From Phycomyces nitens (lineage: Eukaryota; Mucoromycota; Mucoromycetes; Mucorales; Phycomycetaceae), in NCBI GenBank assembly GCA_022702545.1, contig JAHRBC010000004.1, positions 806,001 through 870,000 of the forward strand: DNA of 64,000 bases, read 5' to 3'. Shown here in pieces: positions 1-11,316 of this stretch. Below the pieces are notes generated by a model, which saw only the letters and a list, made by a program, of their open reading frames with translations, made no database searches and was not told the origin of the DNA. Within the stretch, counting starts at the first letter, position 1. Each line of letters begins with the position of its first letter. A program made the translations under genes and the position numbers.

Positions 1-1398
1 AATATCTTTTTTTTTGGGTAAGGCCAATGGTGCCAATCTACTTGTTTTCCCAAGAAGAAGAAGAAAACCAGCCTTTAATCGATCGGTCGATTGGTGATTT
101 AACCGATCTCTAGAACATACACTCAATAACGACGTCAATAGCCATGTCATTTGAGTATATGTTTAAAGGTAAAATACTAATATTAAATTAATTTAATTTA
201 ATTACTTTGATTCAAGAATACCAAGTTGTGTAATCTTGCTTGATACTTTGCCCGAATAACCCAACCCATTCTTCATCATACATGTGGTTTCAAGTACTTT
301 TAATATAATTTCTTTCATTTGCGGTATATGCCTAGAAATACCCAATCTATAAACATTTGTTTCCAAATCTTTCTTGTTTTAATCTGTTTAAACCAATTCA
401 TTGGGTATTATTTCCATGGCGGTTATTTGGGCGGATTCCTATACAGACTTTTTTTTGTGTTATCGGTCATTAATTTTATAGAATATTTATCTACAGCAAT
501 TATAACGTCATTAATAAAGATTGTTAAATAGACTCTTATCGTATTGATTATACAGCCTTGTCTGAAGAGCAGTTTTGATGTTAATCTAAGCAATACCAAC
601 TCAATATTTAATTTCAATAAAAGAAAAAGTTTAATGTAAGAGTGACTGCAACTAATGCTCAGTACAAAAGCCAAGGCCAAGGACGCCAGGTTTAAGCTTT
701 AGGTTTATCCTTTGTATGTAGTGCAGGGTGCGCAAATAGGAGACAGCGCCTCACTACTAATGTATATGCCACGAGGCTTTTGTGGCGCAACTGAGCATAC
801 TTGAAAGAAAGAGATGCTTATATTTTTGACAGATCGCATTTTCAACTAGAATTATAAAGTGCACCCAAGGAGGCCTTATTGGCACCAGAAATTATTCCCG
901 GGTGAGTTGAGCTTCAAGCACTTATGTATCATGGAAAATCGGCTGGAAAATGGCGCCACAGAAGCCAGGTTTGGCTTCATATCAAGCCAAAAAAGAAAAG
1001 AAAAAAAAGTGGTCTTTTTTTTATTTAAAAAAATAAAGGTATTATTATCCCGGCCCCACCCTCTTGACTCTAAAGCTCATGGCCTATAGTCCGATTTCTG
1101 TATACCCTTTGTACCCTACAAGCCTGTTGTTTCTTGGCATTTTTGGGATCTTGGATATTCCAAATAACCGCCATTGTCCCATGTATTTGCTTTCTCCAGT
1201 TATTGGATATTGTTATCTGTGTAACCTATGGAGAAATGTTTAACAGAACCAATTCCCATGGGGATGTATTGGCTAATTATTGAACCGCCACTCCATTGTG
1301 TTTTTGTCTACTACTTGATATTTTTCAAGGGTTTCGCCTGTACTTTTTACTTTCTTGTTGAAAAATAGGACCCGATAAAATAATAAAAATACGCCAGA
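1..1398. other. AT-rich intergenic sequence, no gene recognised
   Basis: Only short open frames without recognisable domains or a consistent splice pattern are present, including one of 76 codons at 859-1089. No tRNA, rRNA or transposon signature was seen. The last part is presumably the promoter region of the Zn2Cys6 gene that starts at 1399. Confidence 0.5.
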
Positions 1399-2696
1399 AT
1401 GGATCAACAGACAAACGACCATCAGCAGTCAGGGTTTTATTCCACTCTCTACCTCAAAAACCGTCTAGCTCCAACTGCTCGTAACATTTCACAGCCACCC
1501 TTGCTGGCACCCACACCTCTCTCGCGCGGATCCCGCTGGAGTCCTCCTGTCTATCAACCACACTCTACAGACCATTCTCCCCAGCAACAACAACAACACC
1601 AGCAGCAGAAGCAGCATCAACAACAGCAACAACACCAGCAGCCACCCAGCCACCCAAAGTACGCACAACACCAACAATACCAGCAATACCAACCAAGCCA
1701 ATCAGGCCAACAGGGCCAACAGGGCCAGCCAGTCCAACAACAACACCAGCAACAACAACAACACCAGCAAAATGATCATACAAATAACCAAAACCAAAAG
1801 CAGCATACTATTTTACCACCACCTCAAACAAGCAAAATCACCTCAAAGAAGAGCCCAGGACAACCAACCACTCGGAGAACACGGATCACTCGTGCCTGTA
1901 AGTATCATAGGTTTATCTTGAGAATTAAACTAATTTGATGTCATTTTGCCATCTTTTGGTTGGCTCTTTGGATTATAGGTGATACTTGCCGACGAAAAAA
2001 GATAAAGTATGTATACAAGAATATCACAAATACGAGTCATTAACCAAATTACATTGATCTTTCTACTATATTAGGTGCGATGTCGATTCCATGCAACCGT
2101 GTTCAACATGCAAACAGTACGGCTGGGAATGCACTTTTCACGACGTAAGTGCCTTTTTGATCTGGGTACCAAACAACAACAACAACAATAACTGATCCTC
2201 TGGACAACAATAGACTGCCAAGAAAAGAGGTCCACCAAAAGGGTACTTATATTGCATTATAAATGAATCGATTTATATATATATAAATACTAAACTCATT
2301 TTTAGATACATTGAATCTCTCGAAGCAAGACTTCGATCAATGGAACGCTTATTAGAAACCATACAGGCAGAAGATAGACACACTCATAAAAAGAGAAAGG
2401 GATCCCAGTCAGACCAATCAGAACAGTCAGAACAGTCAGTAGAACCATCTGAATCAGCCTCACCAACTCCACCAAATGAGCCGAACCAATCCTCTCAAAA
2501 GCCAATAGCAGAGAACCATCCGCCATCTCATAGTGAACAGGGCCAAAACAAGGTTGTGGGATATATGGGGAGTTCGTCTGGCTACTATCTAATTGGAGAT
2601 ATCATGACAAAGGCTGAAAGCAAGAGTGCCGATGGGTTCAAGGTGTCTGCCAGCAAGGGTGAAGGCGAGCCTCCCGGTGGTGCCTTTATACACTGA
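1399..2696 (+). CDS. Zn(2)-Cys(6) binuclear cluster transcription factor, probably truncated
   Basis: Five exons (1399-1897, 1979-2006, 2075-2144, 2214-2242, 2306-2696) join in frame to 338 residues. Residues about 55-130 are very rich in Gln and His. Cysteines 167, 170, 177, 185, 188 and 195 give the spacing of a Gal4-type zinc cluster, with the basic run RRKKIK between the second and third. It is followed by KKRGPPKGY and a short coiled-coil (ESLEARLRSMERLL), the usual linker and dimerisation element. Such proteins are nuclear DNA-binding regulators. A GSSSGYYL segment near residue 290 normally leads into a long regulatory region, but here the frame stops at 2694-2696, immediately before a Tc1 insertion. 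A detached middle-homology domain lies beyond the transposon (4055-4950). I therefore infer that this is the surviving N-terminal part of a larger regulator. It may still be expressed as a DNA-binding fragment; the target genes are unknown. Confidence 0.8.
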
Positions 2697-2699
2697 GAA

Positions 2700-2731
2700 T
2701 CAAAAGGTTTTGCAACTTTTTATAGTCCGAG
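2700..2731 (+). repeat. Left terminal inverted repeat of the Tc1 element
   Basis: This matches the reverse complement of 3964-3998 (shared core TTTGCAACTTTTTATAGTC). It begins 3 bp after the stop codon of the upstream regulator gene. Confidence 0.85.
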
Positions 2732-3963
2732 CATTCTCTCAAGTTGCAAAGATCTTCTTTTCTTCTTAATCAACATCCTTTAAAACATCTTCAGAGATTC
2801 AAAACTACCAGCATATGTCACCTAATCCTAATTTTTACAAAGAAAAAAAAATACTACTGATAATATAACTTGCGCAATTCTTGTACATGAGAGCATTTCC
2901 AAGGCACCAAGCAATGTAATTGCAAAAGTTGAATGTTTGCAAGCATGTTGTTTCGCAAACACTAGAGTGTTACAAAGAGACTGGCTCATATGAGAGATAC
3001 AAAAATACAGACCGTCCAAACAAGTTGAATAAAAGAGAGACAAAAGAGAAAAATTTGCATGAGATTACAAAGGATCCAACACAGCATGTCATTCATTCGA
3101 AAGATTGTTGCCACTCTTACATTGGCAAACACATTTAGAAGATGTCTTTACATTCATGGCATAAACTCACGTAGAATGCTTTTTTTTTTAAAAAAAAAAA
3201 AAGCCTGTGATCTCTCAGGAGATTCAAGAAAAAATATTGGCATGGGTAAAAGCTCATCTTGATTAGAATGTCAATGATTGGAGCTCAATCATTTGGCCTA
3301 TTGAGAAGCAATTTAAACTTTTTGAAAGAGATTGGTGCCAAAGAGTTCTTCAAACAGACATAACCAGTCTCCTCTCCACAATGATATCCCCAGCCATAAA
3401 GTCTGGAGGTGGTTCTACCATGGTCTGGGGATGATTTGGTAGCATGGGTGTTCATGGTTAATTTCTGAAAAAATGAACTCAAAGAAGTATATCAAAACCT
3501 TGGAAGAAGAATATCTTCCCTCGTTTCCAAATTATTTTTAAAAAAAATATAGTAGGAATGATCTTTTTCTACAAGAGGACAATACCAGCAGCCATACAGG
3601 CAGACTTACACGATAATGAAAGGAACAACATGGGTTGAATGTTTTGTCTGCTGGCCTCCTCACAGCCCAGACCTTAACTCTATGGAACATACATTAGTAA
3701 GAGAGTCCGGTCAGGAATATACATCTTATATAGTCTGTGGTATTTTTGTCATGCTTTGAACAGGGAATGGAAAACTATTCCACAGGAACATTCGAGTGAT
3801 TTAGTCTTGAGCATGCACCAAAGATGCCAAGTAGTTGTTGATGTCAAGTCAAACAGACTAGATATCTAGCAAGTTAATAATCTCTACATCTATAGGATAG
3901 GATATCTATTCAATACTATTTACGTTTTATTTGGTATTAGGAATAGTATGGATACTCCTAAAA

Positions 3964-3998
3964 CTTGGGAGACTATAAAAAGTTGCAAAGCTTTTTGA
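3964..3998 (-). repeat. Right terminal inverted repeat of the Tc1 element
   Basis: This is the inverted partner of 2700-2731 and is followed by the dinucleotide TA at 3999-4000, the expected target duplication. Confidence 0.85.
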
Positions 3999-4054
3999 TA
4001 CTCTGTGTACAATCACAGTATGAACTTCAATAGTAATGACCAATATCAAATTTT

Positions 4055-4950
4055 AGGCGCATGAGCTTGCACTTCATCGTGCGCTCAGCAGCTTTTCGCT
4101 TTCAAAGATAAAATGGAGCTTTACATAAGGATTTGGTACAGTGTCTGTGCCACTGATCGCTGGTGCTGCGCAGTAATGACCAGACCTCTGGAAATCTCTG
4201 ATTCTGATTGCGATATCGACTTACCCACAATTGAGCCGGTACTAGGAGGAAAAGAAGATTACTACATTATTGTCAACTTTATTAAGCTTTCTTTTGTTCT
4301 GGACGAGGTTCTTAGGAGAAGCTACCATGATGTCTACTGTCCAAACCTTGCACTAGATGCTCACCGAGTGGCTTGACCAGGTCCCAGATGAGTGGAAGAT
4401 CACTACCAACGATATTCCACGACTACGCCAGACACCCGAGAACACAAAGATGCTCTCCAAATCAGGGCCTCTGACATTGTGCTATTATGTGGTAACAATA
4501 TTGCTCCACAGGAACTTCATTTTGCCCGATCCCGACCACCCTACTCTATCCATTCACTCGGATTCTGTTCAACGTTGCAAAGAAGCTGCGGCTTGTGTAA
4601 TCGATATTGAATGTATAATTCCTAGATTAGACATTGTTAATTTTATGTGGAACTTTGGATGAGAAACAAAACTTACTGCATATTGACTCTGGCAAACTCG
4701 CATTTTTTATCATATTTTTTTTCTATTTTCCAGGCAAATTTAGCACACAATCCCAACTCCACAACTGATGATTCTGTAGTTTTACAGGAAGCAAAAATGT
4801 ACACACGATGCCCCATTGACTAATACATTGGACCACTCAGTGAGCTGATGCTTTACGAGCCTCATATGAGAAATATGGTGGAAACATTGGCTCGACTAAT
4901 GGTGCCTGGCTAAGGATTCCGAGCCAAGAGACAAAAAAACCAAAGACAAT
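4055..4950 (+). pseudogene. Frameshifted remnant of a fungal transcription-factor middle homology domain
   Basis: Three frames together give the typical order of the fungal-specific transcription factor domain. AHELALHR lies near 4060-4085 and RIWYSVCATDRW with MTRPLEISDSDCDIDLP near 4125-4225. After a further frame change near 4350 comes LTEWLDQVPDEW (4358-4395), then LCYYVVTILLHRNFILPDP (about 4480-4540) and a stretch on to about 4950. In intact proteins this domain lies C-terminal to the zinc cluster. Its position directly downstream of the Tc1 element and of the gene at 1399-2696, on the same strand, suggests it is the separated C-terminal half of that gene. The segment that normally joins the two parts is not recognisable and seems deleted. 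Two or more frameshifts make it non-functional. Confidence 0.72.
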
Positions 4951-5243
4951 AAATGATCTAAGCTCTCTTTTTATCAAACCAAGCATTCAGGCATCTCAGA
5001 GTGTTACTTACCAACTATTGACCAAAGATTCCACAAGAAGAGCAGGTAATTATCGGTCTGGAAATTCCTCTGATGTTTGTGCATCCCACACAGCATGGAA
5101 GCATGTTTTTAATAGTTTTTTTTTTTTTTTTTTTTTTTGGGGGGGGGGTACACACAAATGATACAATGAATGACTTTGATTGGCAATGTAAGCTTTTATG
5201 ATACTCTAAGTCCAATCATGTTATATGTGTAGCCTGGGACAGC

Positions 5244-5277
5244 TTTATTTTTATTTTTATTTTTATTTTTATTTTTG
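5244..5277. repeat. TTTTA pentanucleotide microsatellite
   Basis: About six tandem copies of a TTTTA unit lie in the spacer upstream of the first metacaspase gene. Confidence 0.9.
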
Positions 5278-5441
5278 ACTGATCAAACTCTAGGGCTCTT
5301 TAATTATGGTTTATAAAAGCACACGTCAAACTAACCCCTAATAAACAGTCATTGTAATACCTGTAAAGAGAACAATTAGGATATTTAAACAAGATCGATT
5401 TTCTCCTTCTATTCATCACGTACTCATTGTATTCAAACAAA

Positions 5442-5928
5442 ATGGTCAATAATAAAACTAAAAGTGGAGAACACACAAAAGTAACCCGTCAAGTTACAAA
5501 ATCTCGGTCTGGAAAGGTCATTGAAGAAACAGAGACTGTTGAGAAACATACCTATACCAATGGAAAGGTCAGCAAATTTTAAATACAATATATATATATA
5601 TCAATTATTGATAGCAGTAAATCTAAACAATTATTTGTTTAAAAAAATAGAAAGTAGTTACCATTACAACTACTGTTACCAAGGGTGGTAAAGACTCCCT
5701 TGATGACAATACCAAAAACTCTATTTCTTCAAGAGATATCGAGAATCTAGGTCCAAAAAAGTCAGCTGGTACTCAAAGTAAGATACGTTTGTACGGTACA
5801 ACAAGTGTCTAATTATTTTACAGCTACTACAATTACAACAGTCGAGACTCACGAAGAAGAGGAGGAGGAGGAAGAAGAAGAAGAAGAAGAAGAAGAAGAG
5901 GAGGAGGATGAGGAAGAAGAAGAAGAAG

Positions 5929-5962
<34 letters not shown>

Positions 5963-7360
5963 GGAAGATGAAATTGTCTTGGAGGTCAATGATGAGTTTT
6001 TGGAAGACCAGCCTTATTTTGAACTCTCAAATTGTAAGTAACAGCTCTTTAAAGATACTCCATCTAAACCTTCATTTGTTGTAGGTCAAGGAAAGAAGCG
6101 GGCTCTCTTGATTGGCATCAATTACCAAGATAGCGAGTGTCCTCTCAATGGTAATCTATAGACTGATAAATTTAGAATATGCCTTGACACTTTTCTTTTC
6201 TTTAGGCTGCATCAATGATGCAGAGAAGATGAAGAAATTCTTGATGTCTTCCTATGGCTTTAAAGAGGTATAAATACTTTAGATGAACCCTTTAATGACA
6301 CTAATGCTTGACTTAGTGTGATATAACCTTCTTGAGAGATGACTCTGAGAATCCTGATTTTGTACCAACCGCCGACAATATTCGAAGAGCTATGGGAGAG
6401 TTGTGCAGAGACAGTAGAGTGAATGACTCGTAAGTATACATTACATACTTTGCTTTGACTAATGAAATACATTCTAGCTTCTTTTTCCATTACAGTGGAC
6501 ATGGATCCAGTGTAAGTCATTTATGAAAATGTAAATTTTAATCCCTTGTTCTGAGCCTTGAATATCAATAGGTCGAAGACGAAAATGGTGATGAAGTAGA
6601 TGGAAAGGACGAATGCATTTGTCCTTCTGATTGTGAAACCGCTGGTTTTATCATAGACGATGTAAGTAATAAAGATGCCACAAGAAATACCATTGACACC
6701 AATCTCATTAGGAGATGTATGATCTGATGATCAGACCACTGTGCGAGGGCTCTCGTTTTACAGCCCTGTTCGACAGCTGTCATTCTGGAACTGTACTTGA
6801 TCTGCCCTATGTCTACTCTCCAAAGGGCCACGTCAAAAAGAAAAGCTTGTTCAGACAAGCCAGTGCAGGCCTATTCGATATTACCACTAACCACAAAGGT
6901 GGAACTCTCAAGCTTCTATCGTCCTTTATGAACCTTGGACAGGGCCTAATCAAGACCCGTGAAGTCGAATCCTACCATCGTGAGCTAAATACATCCAAAG
7001 CAGATGTTATAATGTTCTCAGGGTAATTGGTGTAATTTAAGCATGTTACGAATCTCGACTAAGCATGCTTGTTCTACCATAGATGCGACGATCATGAATA
7101 TTCAACAGATGCCAGTGTGTCCAATGAATCGGTAGGCGCAGTGAGCTACGCCTTTATGAGTAAGATATATATATAGATAGTCCAGAAACGCATGATTTCT
7201 TATAGCTCTTGCTTTTTTAGGAACCTTGAGAGAGAAGCCAGATCAGACCTACCAAGAACTGCTACAAAATATTCGTAGAATGACGGTTCTCAAGTATGAT
7301 CAGACCCCCCAGCTGAGCAGTTCTCATCCTATTGATCTTAAACAGAAGTTCATTTGTTAA
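5442..7360 (+). CDS. Type I metacaspase, copy 1 (acidic linker)
   Basis: Eleven exons join in frame to 451 residues: 5442-5567, 5651-5777, 5824-6033, 6085-6150, 6206-6267, 6317-6429, 6478-6511, 6572-6661, 6712-7022, 7083-7159, 7221-7360. The C14 peptidase core starts at KKRALLIGINY. The catalytic His is His243 in HYSGHG and the catalytic Cys is Cys299 in FDSCHSG. A conserved acidic loop (ENGDEVDGKDE) lies between them. Family members cleave after Arg/Lys, are Ca2+-dependent, and act in stress, proteostasis and cell death. Instead of the usual Pro/Gln-rich fungal prodomain, the N-terminus has a basic, Val/Thr-alternating module (VTKSRSGKVIEE, then VVTITTTVTKGG) and an uninterrupted Glu/Asp tract near residues 90-140. 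Exons 4-11 have exactly the lengths found in the copies at 11317 and 21088, so all three come from one ancestor. This copy is the most diverged of the three. Confidence 0.9.
5848..5975 (+). repeat. GAA/GAG/GAT trinucleotide tract coding poly-Glu/Asp
   Basis: Tandem GAA, GAG and GAT codons in exon 3 of the first metacaspase gene encode an almost pure acidic stretch of about 40 residues. It is absent from the other two copies, which have Thr-rich linkers at the same place. Confidence 0.9.
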
Positions 7361-9273
7361 TACTAGTATGTGTACACCTATTACCAATAAATAATATAAT
7401 AAATTACTATCATTTCTTTCAAAATAATTTCTGAGGGTTCTGTTGTGCATTTTGATTGGCAGACTTGCTATATTCCTAAAAAAGGCAAATGAATAAAAAG
7501 GTCTAGATTTAGTATATATGTCAATCTTTGGGTCCCCAAATGCCGTACAAGGTGAACAAGCAAGGCTGAATTTTAGGCGCAAATTTAGGTCTCTAAAAAT
7601 AATAATTATATAATTAAATCGTTTTTTTTTGCTAGTTCTGAACACAAACGTTTAATCCTAAAACACCAACGATATTTGTCGAAACATTTTTTTACAAAAA
7701 AGAATCTTTTGATAATTAACCTCAACAGTCAATCAAGCTCACAAAAAGAAAAAAGGTTTAGTTTGAATATTACGCGTCTTAATCCCTACTCAAAAGAACA
7801 ATTTTAGGATATTCAATATTCTGATAAACAATCGATTTGAATTTTTTTTGATATTATTAGCAGAGTTCTATTATATAGTCGCTAATACACACGGCTATTG
7901 ATCCAAGCCTTTATTTGTTCAAGAGATCAATTTCTAGAATTATCAATGTCCCTTTTTACAAATTGACAGCATTTATGGTACCAACCTTGTGGGTCCCTAT
8001 ATATAGCTTTAATGTTCGACAGAGCGACTTTGCTCAGCAACAACCCTTTTTTGGTCAAATCAAGATTTACCAATAAAATGGTACAAATAACGTTTTGGAA
8101 CCTGACCATACCCACTAATATGTTTGCTTTTACAAAGACAAATCATGCACATTAACATGAAACACCCATTGTCTAAAGAAGGATAAAAAAAATGCCTTCA
8201 CAAGATGAGCAATATATTTATTAGTTATTGGCCAAAACTGGGTTTATTATTATGATTATTATGATTATTCTCAAAATATCGTGTGAAAAATATCGAGTCT
8301 GGACACACCTTTAATTATATCCTTGAATCTAATCGTCTACCTAGTATTTTTCAACCTTCACACTCGACGGCTTTGACTAAATTTGACAGAATATAGTTTC
8401 GCGCATAGATCAACCAAACTTTTATTAGCTTATTTCTCAGCCACCCTCCTCCGGATCTTATGTGTCCGAAATATGTATAACACTTCCAACAAGCAGTATT
8501 GTAACCAACCAAAACCAATTTCGTGTGTAAAAGTCATACTTTAGCTTACCAAGAGCTACATAACAGGAATCTATCCAAGTAGCTTTAGACTATATATGAT
8601 AATATATATTGCCTTATTAGTACCTTTCCCGATATTTACATCAATTCTACAACCGATAGAAATTTGGCTTTACTTTTTACGACTTGAAATTGATTTTGAT
8701 TGGTTACAATATTGCATGTTGGAAGTATTAGACATACAAAACTATAATTTCCTTGGGTCCAATTGGCAGTATATGTTTCCAAAAATGACTCTTTCCGTTT
8801 ATTGTTAAAGTAACTAATTTACATACATGGTGGTACGATATGGTTTAACTGCCAAGGCTACATATTTCTTTAATTATCCAAATACCTTGCTTGTTCTATT
8901 TTTTAACATATATTTGAATAAAGCTATACTGGTCAGTACCAATATAAAAATCACAAACCAAAAAAAAAAAAACGTTAATTTTGTAAAGAACCATCTCGTC
9001 CTTGATATTGAGAAAATACATTCAATGATTAAAACAGTGAGAGAGGAACAATATCAGATTAAGCATGAAAAGTGTCTTTGCATCGTATACACTTTCTGTC
9101 GCTTTTTATTAAAGGAAAAGATCACTTTAGTGGACCATGGTACCAAGTGCCCAAGACACATGATAAAAGTGTAAACCATAAAGGAAGCCCAAATAGATGG
9201 ACTATTAGAGTTTAAAATATAACAAGAGAAAAAAAGCCCACAAACCTCACAGCCATTGTGATAATTATATTTT
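7361..9273. other. Intergenic spacer, no gene recognised
   Basis: This AT-rich sequence between the first metacaspase gene and the decayed copy has no open frame with a recognisable domain or plausible splice structure. Two open frames (7262-7645 on - and 8827-9174 on +) have low-complexity composition and no motif. Confidence 0.5.
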
Positions 9274-10290
9274 AGACGATATTGCAAATTCACTGAATAT
9301 AGATCTGGGTCAATTAAATGCTCATGGATTTAAAGAGGTATTGTATACTATTATTTAGGGCACCATAATGATCTTGAGAGACAATTATTATGAATTGGTG
9401 TTATGGACACACAATATATATATTGAAGGTAAATAGTAGTATATTTTATTAAAAAAGTATAATAGAATATTTGCAAGTTCCATAAAGATAATAAATGTAC
9501 TTGATAATATTCTGGATATACCTTTTAACTTGGTTTTCCATTTCAATTGGTATAATAACAAAGTATTATTCTGTAGATGGACTGTATACACAAAGTTTAT
9601 TGACATTGCAAGTAGAGTACAAGTGAACCATTTCATAAGACAGAATATACATGACTTGTGGTTGAACCACTGCTGTTGACAGCCATGTTTAACTGGCCTA
9701 ATTCCAAAACTGTAGTTGATTGTACATTTATTCATATAGTGGTACACTAATGAAAAGCATTCATGAAAGTTGAAATATGCTTAACATTTCTAGGTAACTA
9801 TAAACCCCCCCCCCCCATTTTTTTTATATAGAATTGTATAAACTCATTTAATAGAGGCAAACTAAATCATGAGTATAATAAGCTAGACACTTTTGTTGGT
9901 AAATTTACACCAACTCAATAGGAGGTTTGAGTCATAATTTTATCAGTAGTTTGTCCTCATAGGAAACTTGTAAAAATATCAATTGCAAATTGCGCATTTA
10001 TAAAATGGTCTTGGCTGAGAATAAACGTCAAAAGTACAAGGAGCCTTTGAGAAACATTAAAAATATTGTATCCCCTCAACCTGAACAGACTTTTTATATA
10101 GTGTTTATGCTATGTCTCTCGCCCAAAATTCTTTTATTTTGATGCAAGCATTGTGAATATCACACATGAACATAATAGAGTATCCATTGACATCAAAATA
10201 GGCAAAACGATTAGTATTTGGTACTCAAAGAACTTGAGAATGACTCCAAAGAAATATAGGCTTGAAAAGGTAAATTAAAATTCAATGTTC
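9274..10290 (+). pseudogene. Decayed metacaspase copy (exon fragments)
   Basis: Near 9275-9340, an acceptor-like TTTTAG is followed by codons reading DDIANSLNIDLGQLN and HGFKE, then a GTATTG donor. This matches exon 5 of the intact copies (INDAEKMKKFL..YGFKE, then GTATAA). After a short gap, TTTAG is followed by GTIMILRDN, matching the start of exon 6 (CDITFLRDD). Weaker matches occur near 10144 (DASIVN, compare DASVSN in exon 10) and near 10230-10255 (KNLRMTPKKY, compare KNIRKMTVLKY in exon 11). The His and Cys catalytic exons are not recognisable. The order and spacing fit a fourth gene copy that has decayed. The first two fragments are fairly convincing; the last two are tentative. Confidence 0.5.
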
Positions 10291-11316
10291 AATAAAGGGA
10301 ATCCTTGAATTGGAAGAAGAGCTGTAGTACATACTGCGGTTTTTTTTGTCTACCAAAAGTTGCTTGTAATCTGTAAAACTCAAAATAACAAGAACTTAAT
10401 AAAGAAATACAAAGCTTTGATTACAAATTAGTATATTTGACAATGTAATGTCTGATCCCCTAACTAATGAGACCGACGTAGTAAATATCGGTTGATCTGG
10501 CAAAGTCGTCTCCAAAGTTACATTAATTGAATTCTAGTCTACCTTTTTGAAAGTAATGGAATCCAATGCTTTTAAATATTGTTGTTAAATGTAAATATTT
10601 CTAGTATTAGATATACGCAAAAATCAGCAATGAATAGATATGTAATATTTCAGAAATCAAGGCTATACCGCAGCGCTTTTACTCAAGACTTATCCGAGCC
10701 TGCGAATTTCCTTTGTTAACAAACTCGTTTGTAGATTCCTATTTAATTTTGTCTCTTTCATCAGAAAAAAAGTATCACAAATAACATCATTTTATGATCA
10801 ATATTTTGGGAATCACACTCTGGCTGCTATTTTCAAACCGGAGCGCTTGGTTGTACTGATTCGCAGCATCAGCTCAAGTAATACCAGCTGTGATACAAGT
10901 TACTATTACAAAAGGCAAAGAAGAGCATTCAAAAAGAGGAGCAAATAAACCTTAAATTTTTATTGGAATTGAATATATTCACAAAAGGTCTTTAATATGC
11001 ATTAACTACGCACATATAATTATCTTGTCTAGCGTGACCAGATTTAGATACCACGTTACTCTATAATCTAAGCCCAGATATTGGTCACATAAAAAAAACA
11101 TCTTTGTATTTGTGTACTGTAAGACATGCTTCTTGTGTACTTATAAAATAAACTTGTATATCTTCCATTTATCCTAAACCTCGATTACACACTACTGAAA
11201 AGTCCTGACATAGAGCCGGACTTATTCTCAAAATAACAATATTTAAATAGGATACTCTTGCTCTTTTACTCTCCCATTGCTACTTGTCTTTAATATCTAA
11301 ATTTAATATCACCACA
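10291..11316. other. Spacer and upstream region of metacaspase copy 2
   Basis: No gene was recognised. The last 60 bp (CTCTTTTACTC followed by TCTTTAATATCTAAA before the ATG) resemble the region just before the ATG of the copy at 21088, so at least the core promoter or 5' leader appears shared. Confidence 0.45.

Larger units (their letters stand above)
2700..3998 (+). mobile_element. Decayed Tc1/mariner transposon with terminal inverted repeats
   Basis: The ends match as inverted repeats. The left end (2700-2731) begins TCAAAAGGTTTTGCAAC and the right end (3964-3998, read in reverse complement) begins TCAAAAAGCTTTGCAAC; they agree over about 27 bp with two mismatches. The right flank is TA, the expected Tc1 target; the left flank reads AA, so one base has probably mutated. 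Between the ends are broken transposase pieces on the + strand: a helix-turn-helix part near 2920-3060 (SYERYKN, RPNKL), GGSTMVWG near 3410-3430, and WPPHSPDLNSMEHT near 3650-3695, which corresponds to the third catalytic Asp region of Tc1 transposases. Several frameshifts and stops separate these pieces, so the element cannot encode its own transposase. Confidence 0.88.

Noticed and set aside
859..1089. 76-codon open frame upstream of the Zn2Cys6 gene
   Set aside because: Low-complexity Lys/Phe composition from A and T tracts, with no domain and no homologous layout.
10660..10960. Possible further metacaspase linker relic (VTITKGKEEHS-like reading)
   Set aside because: The similarity to exon 2 of copy 1 is limited to a few residues, with no flanking splice sites that match.
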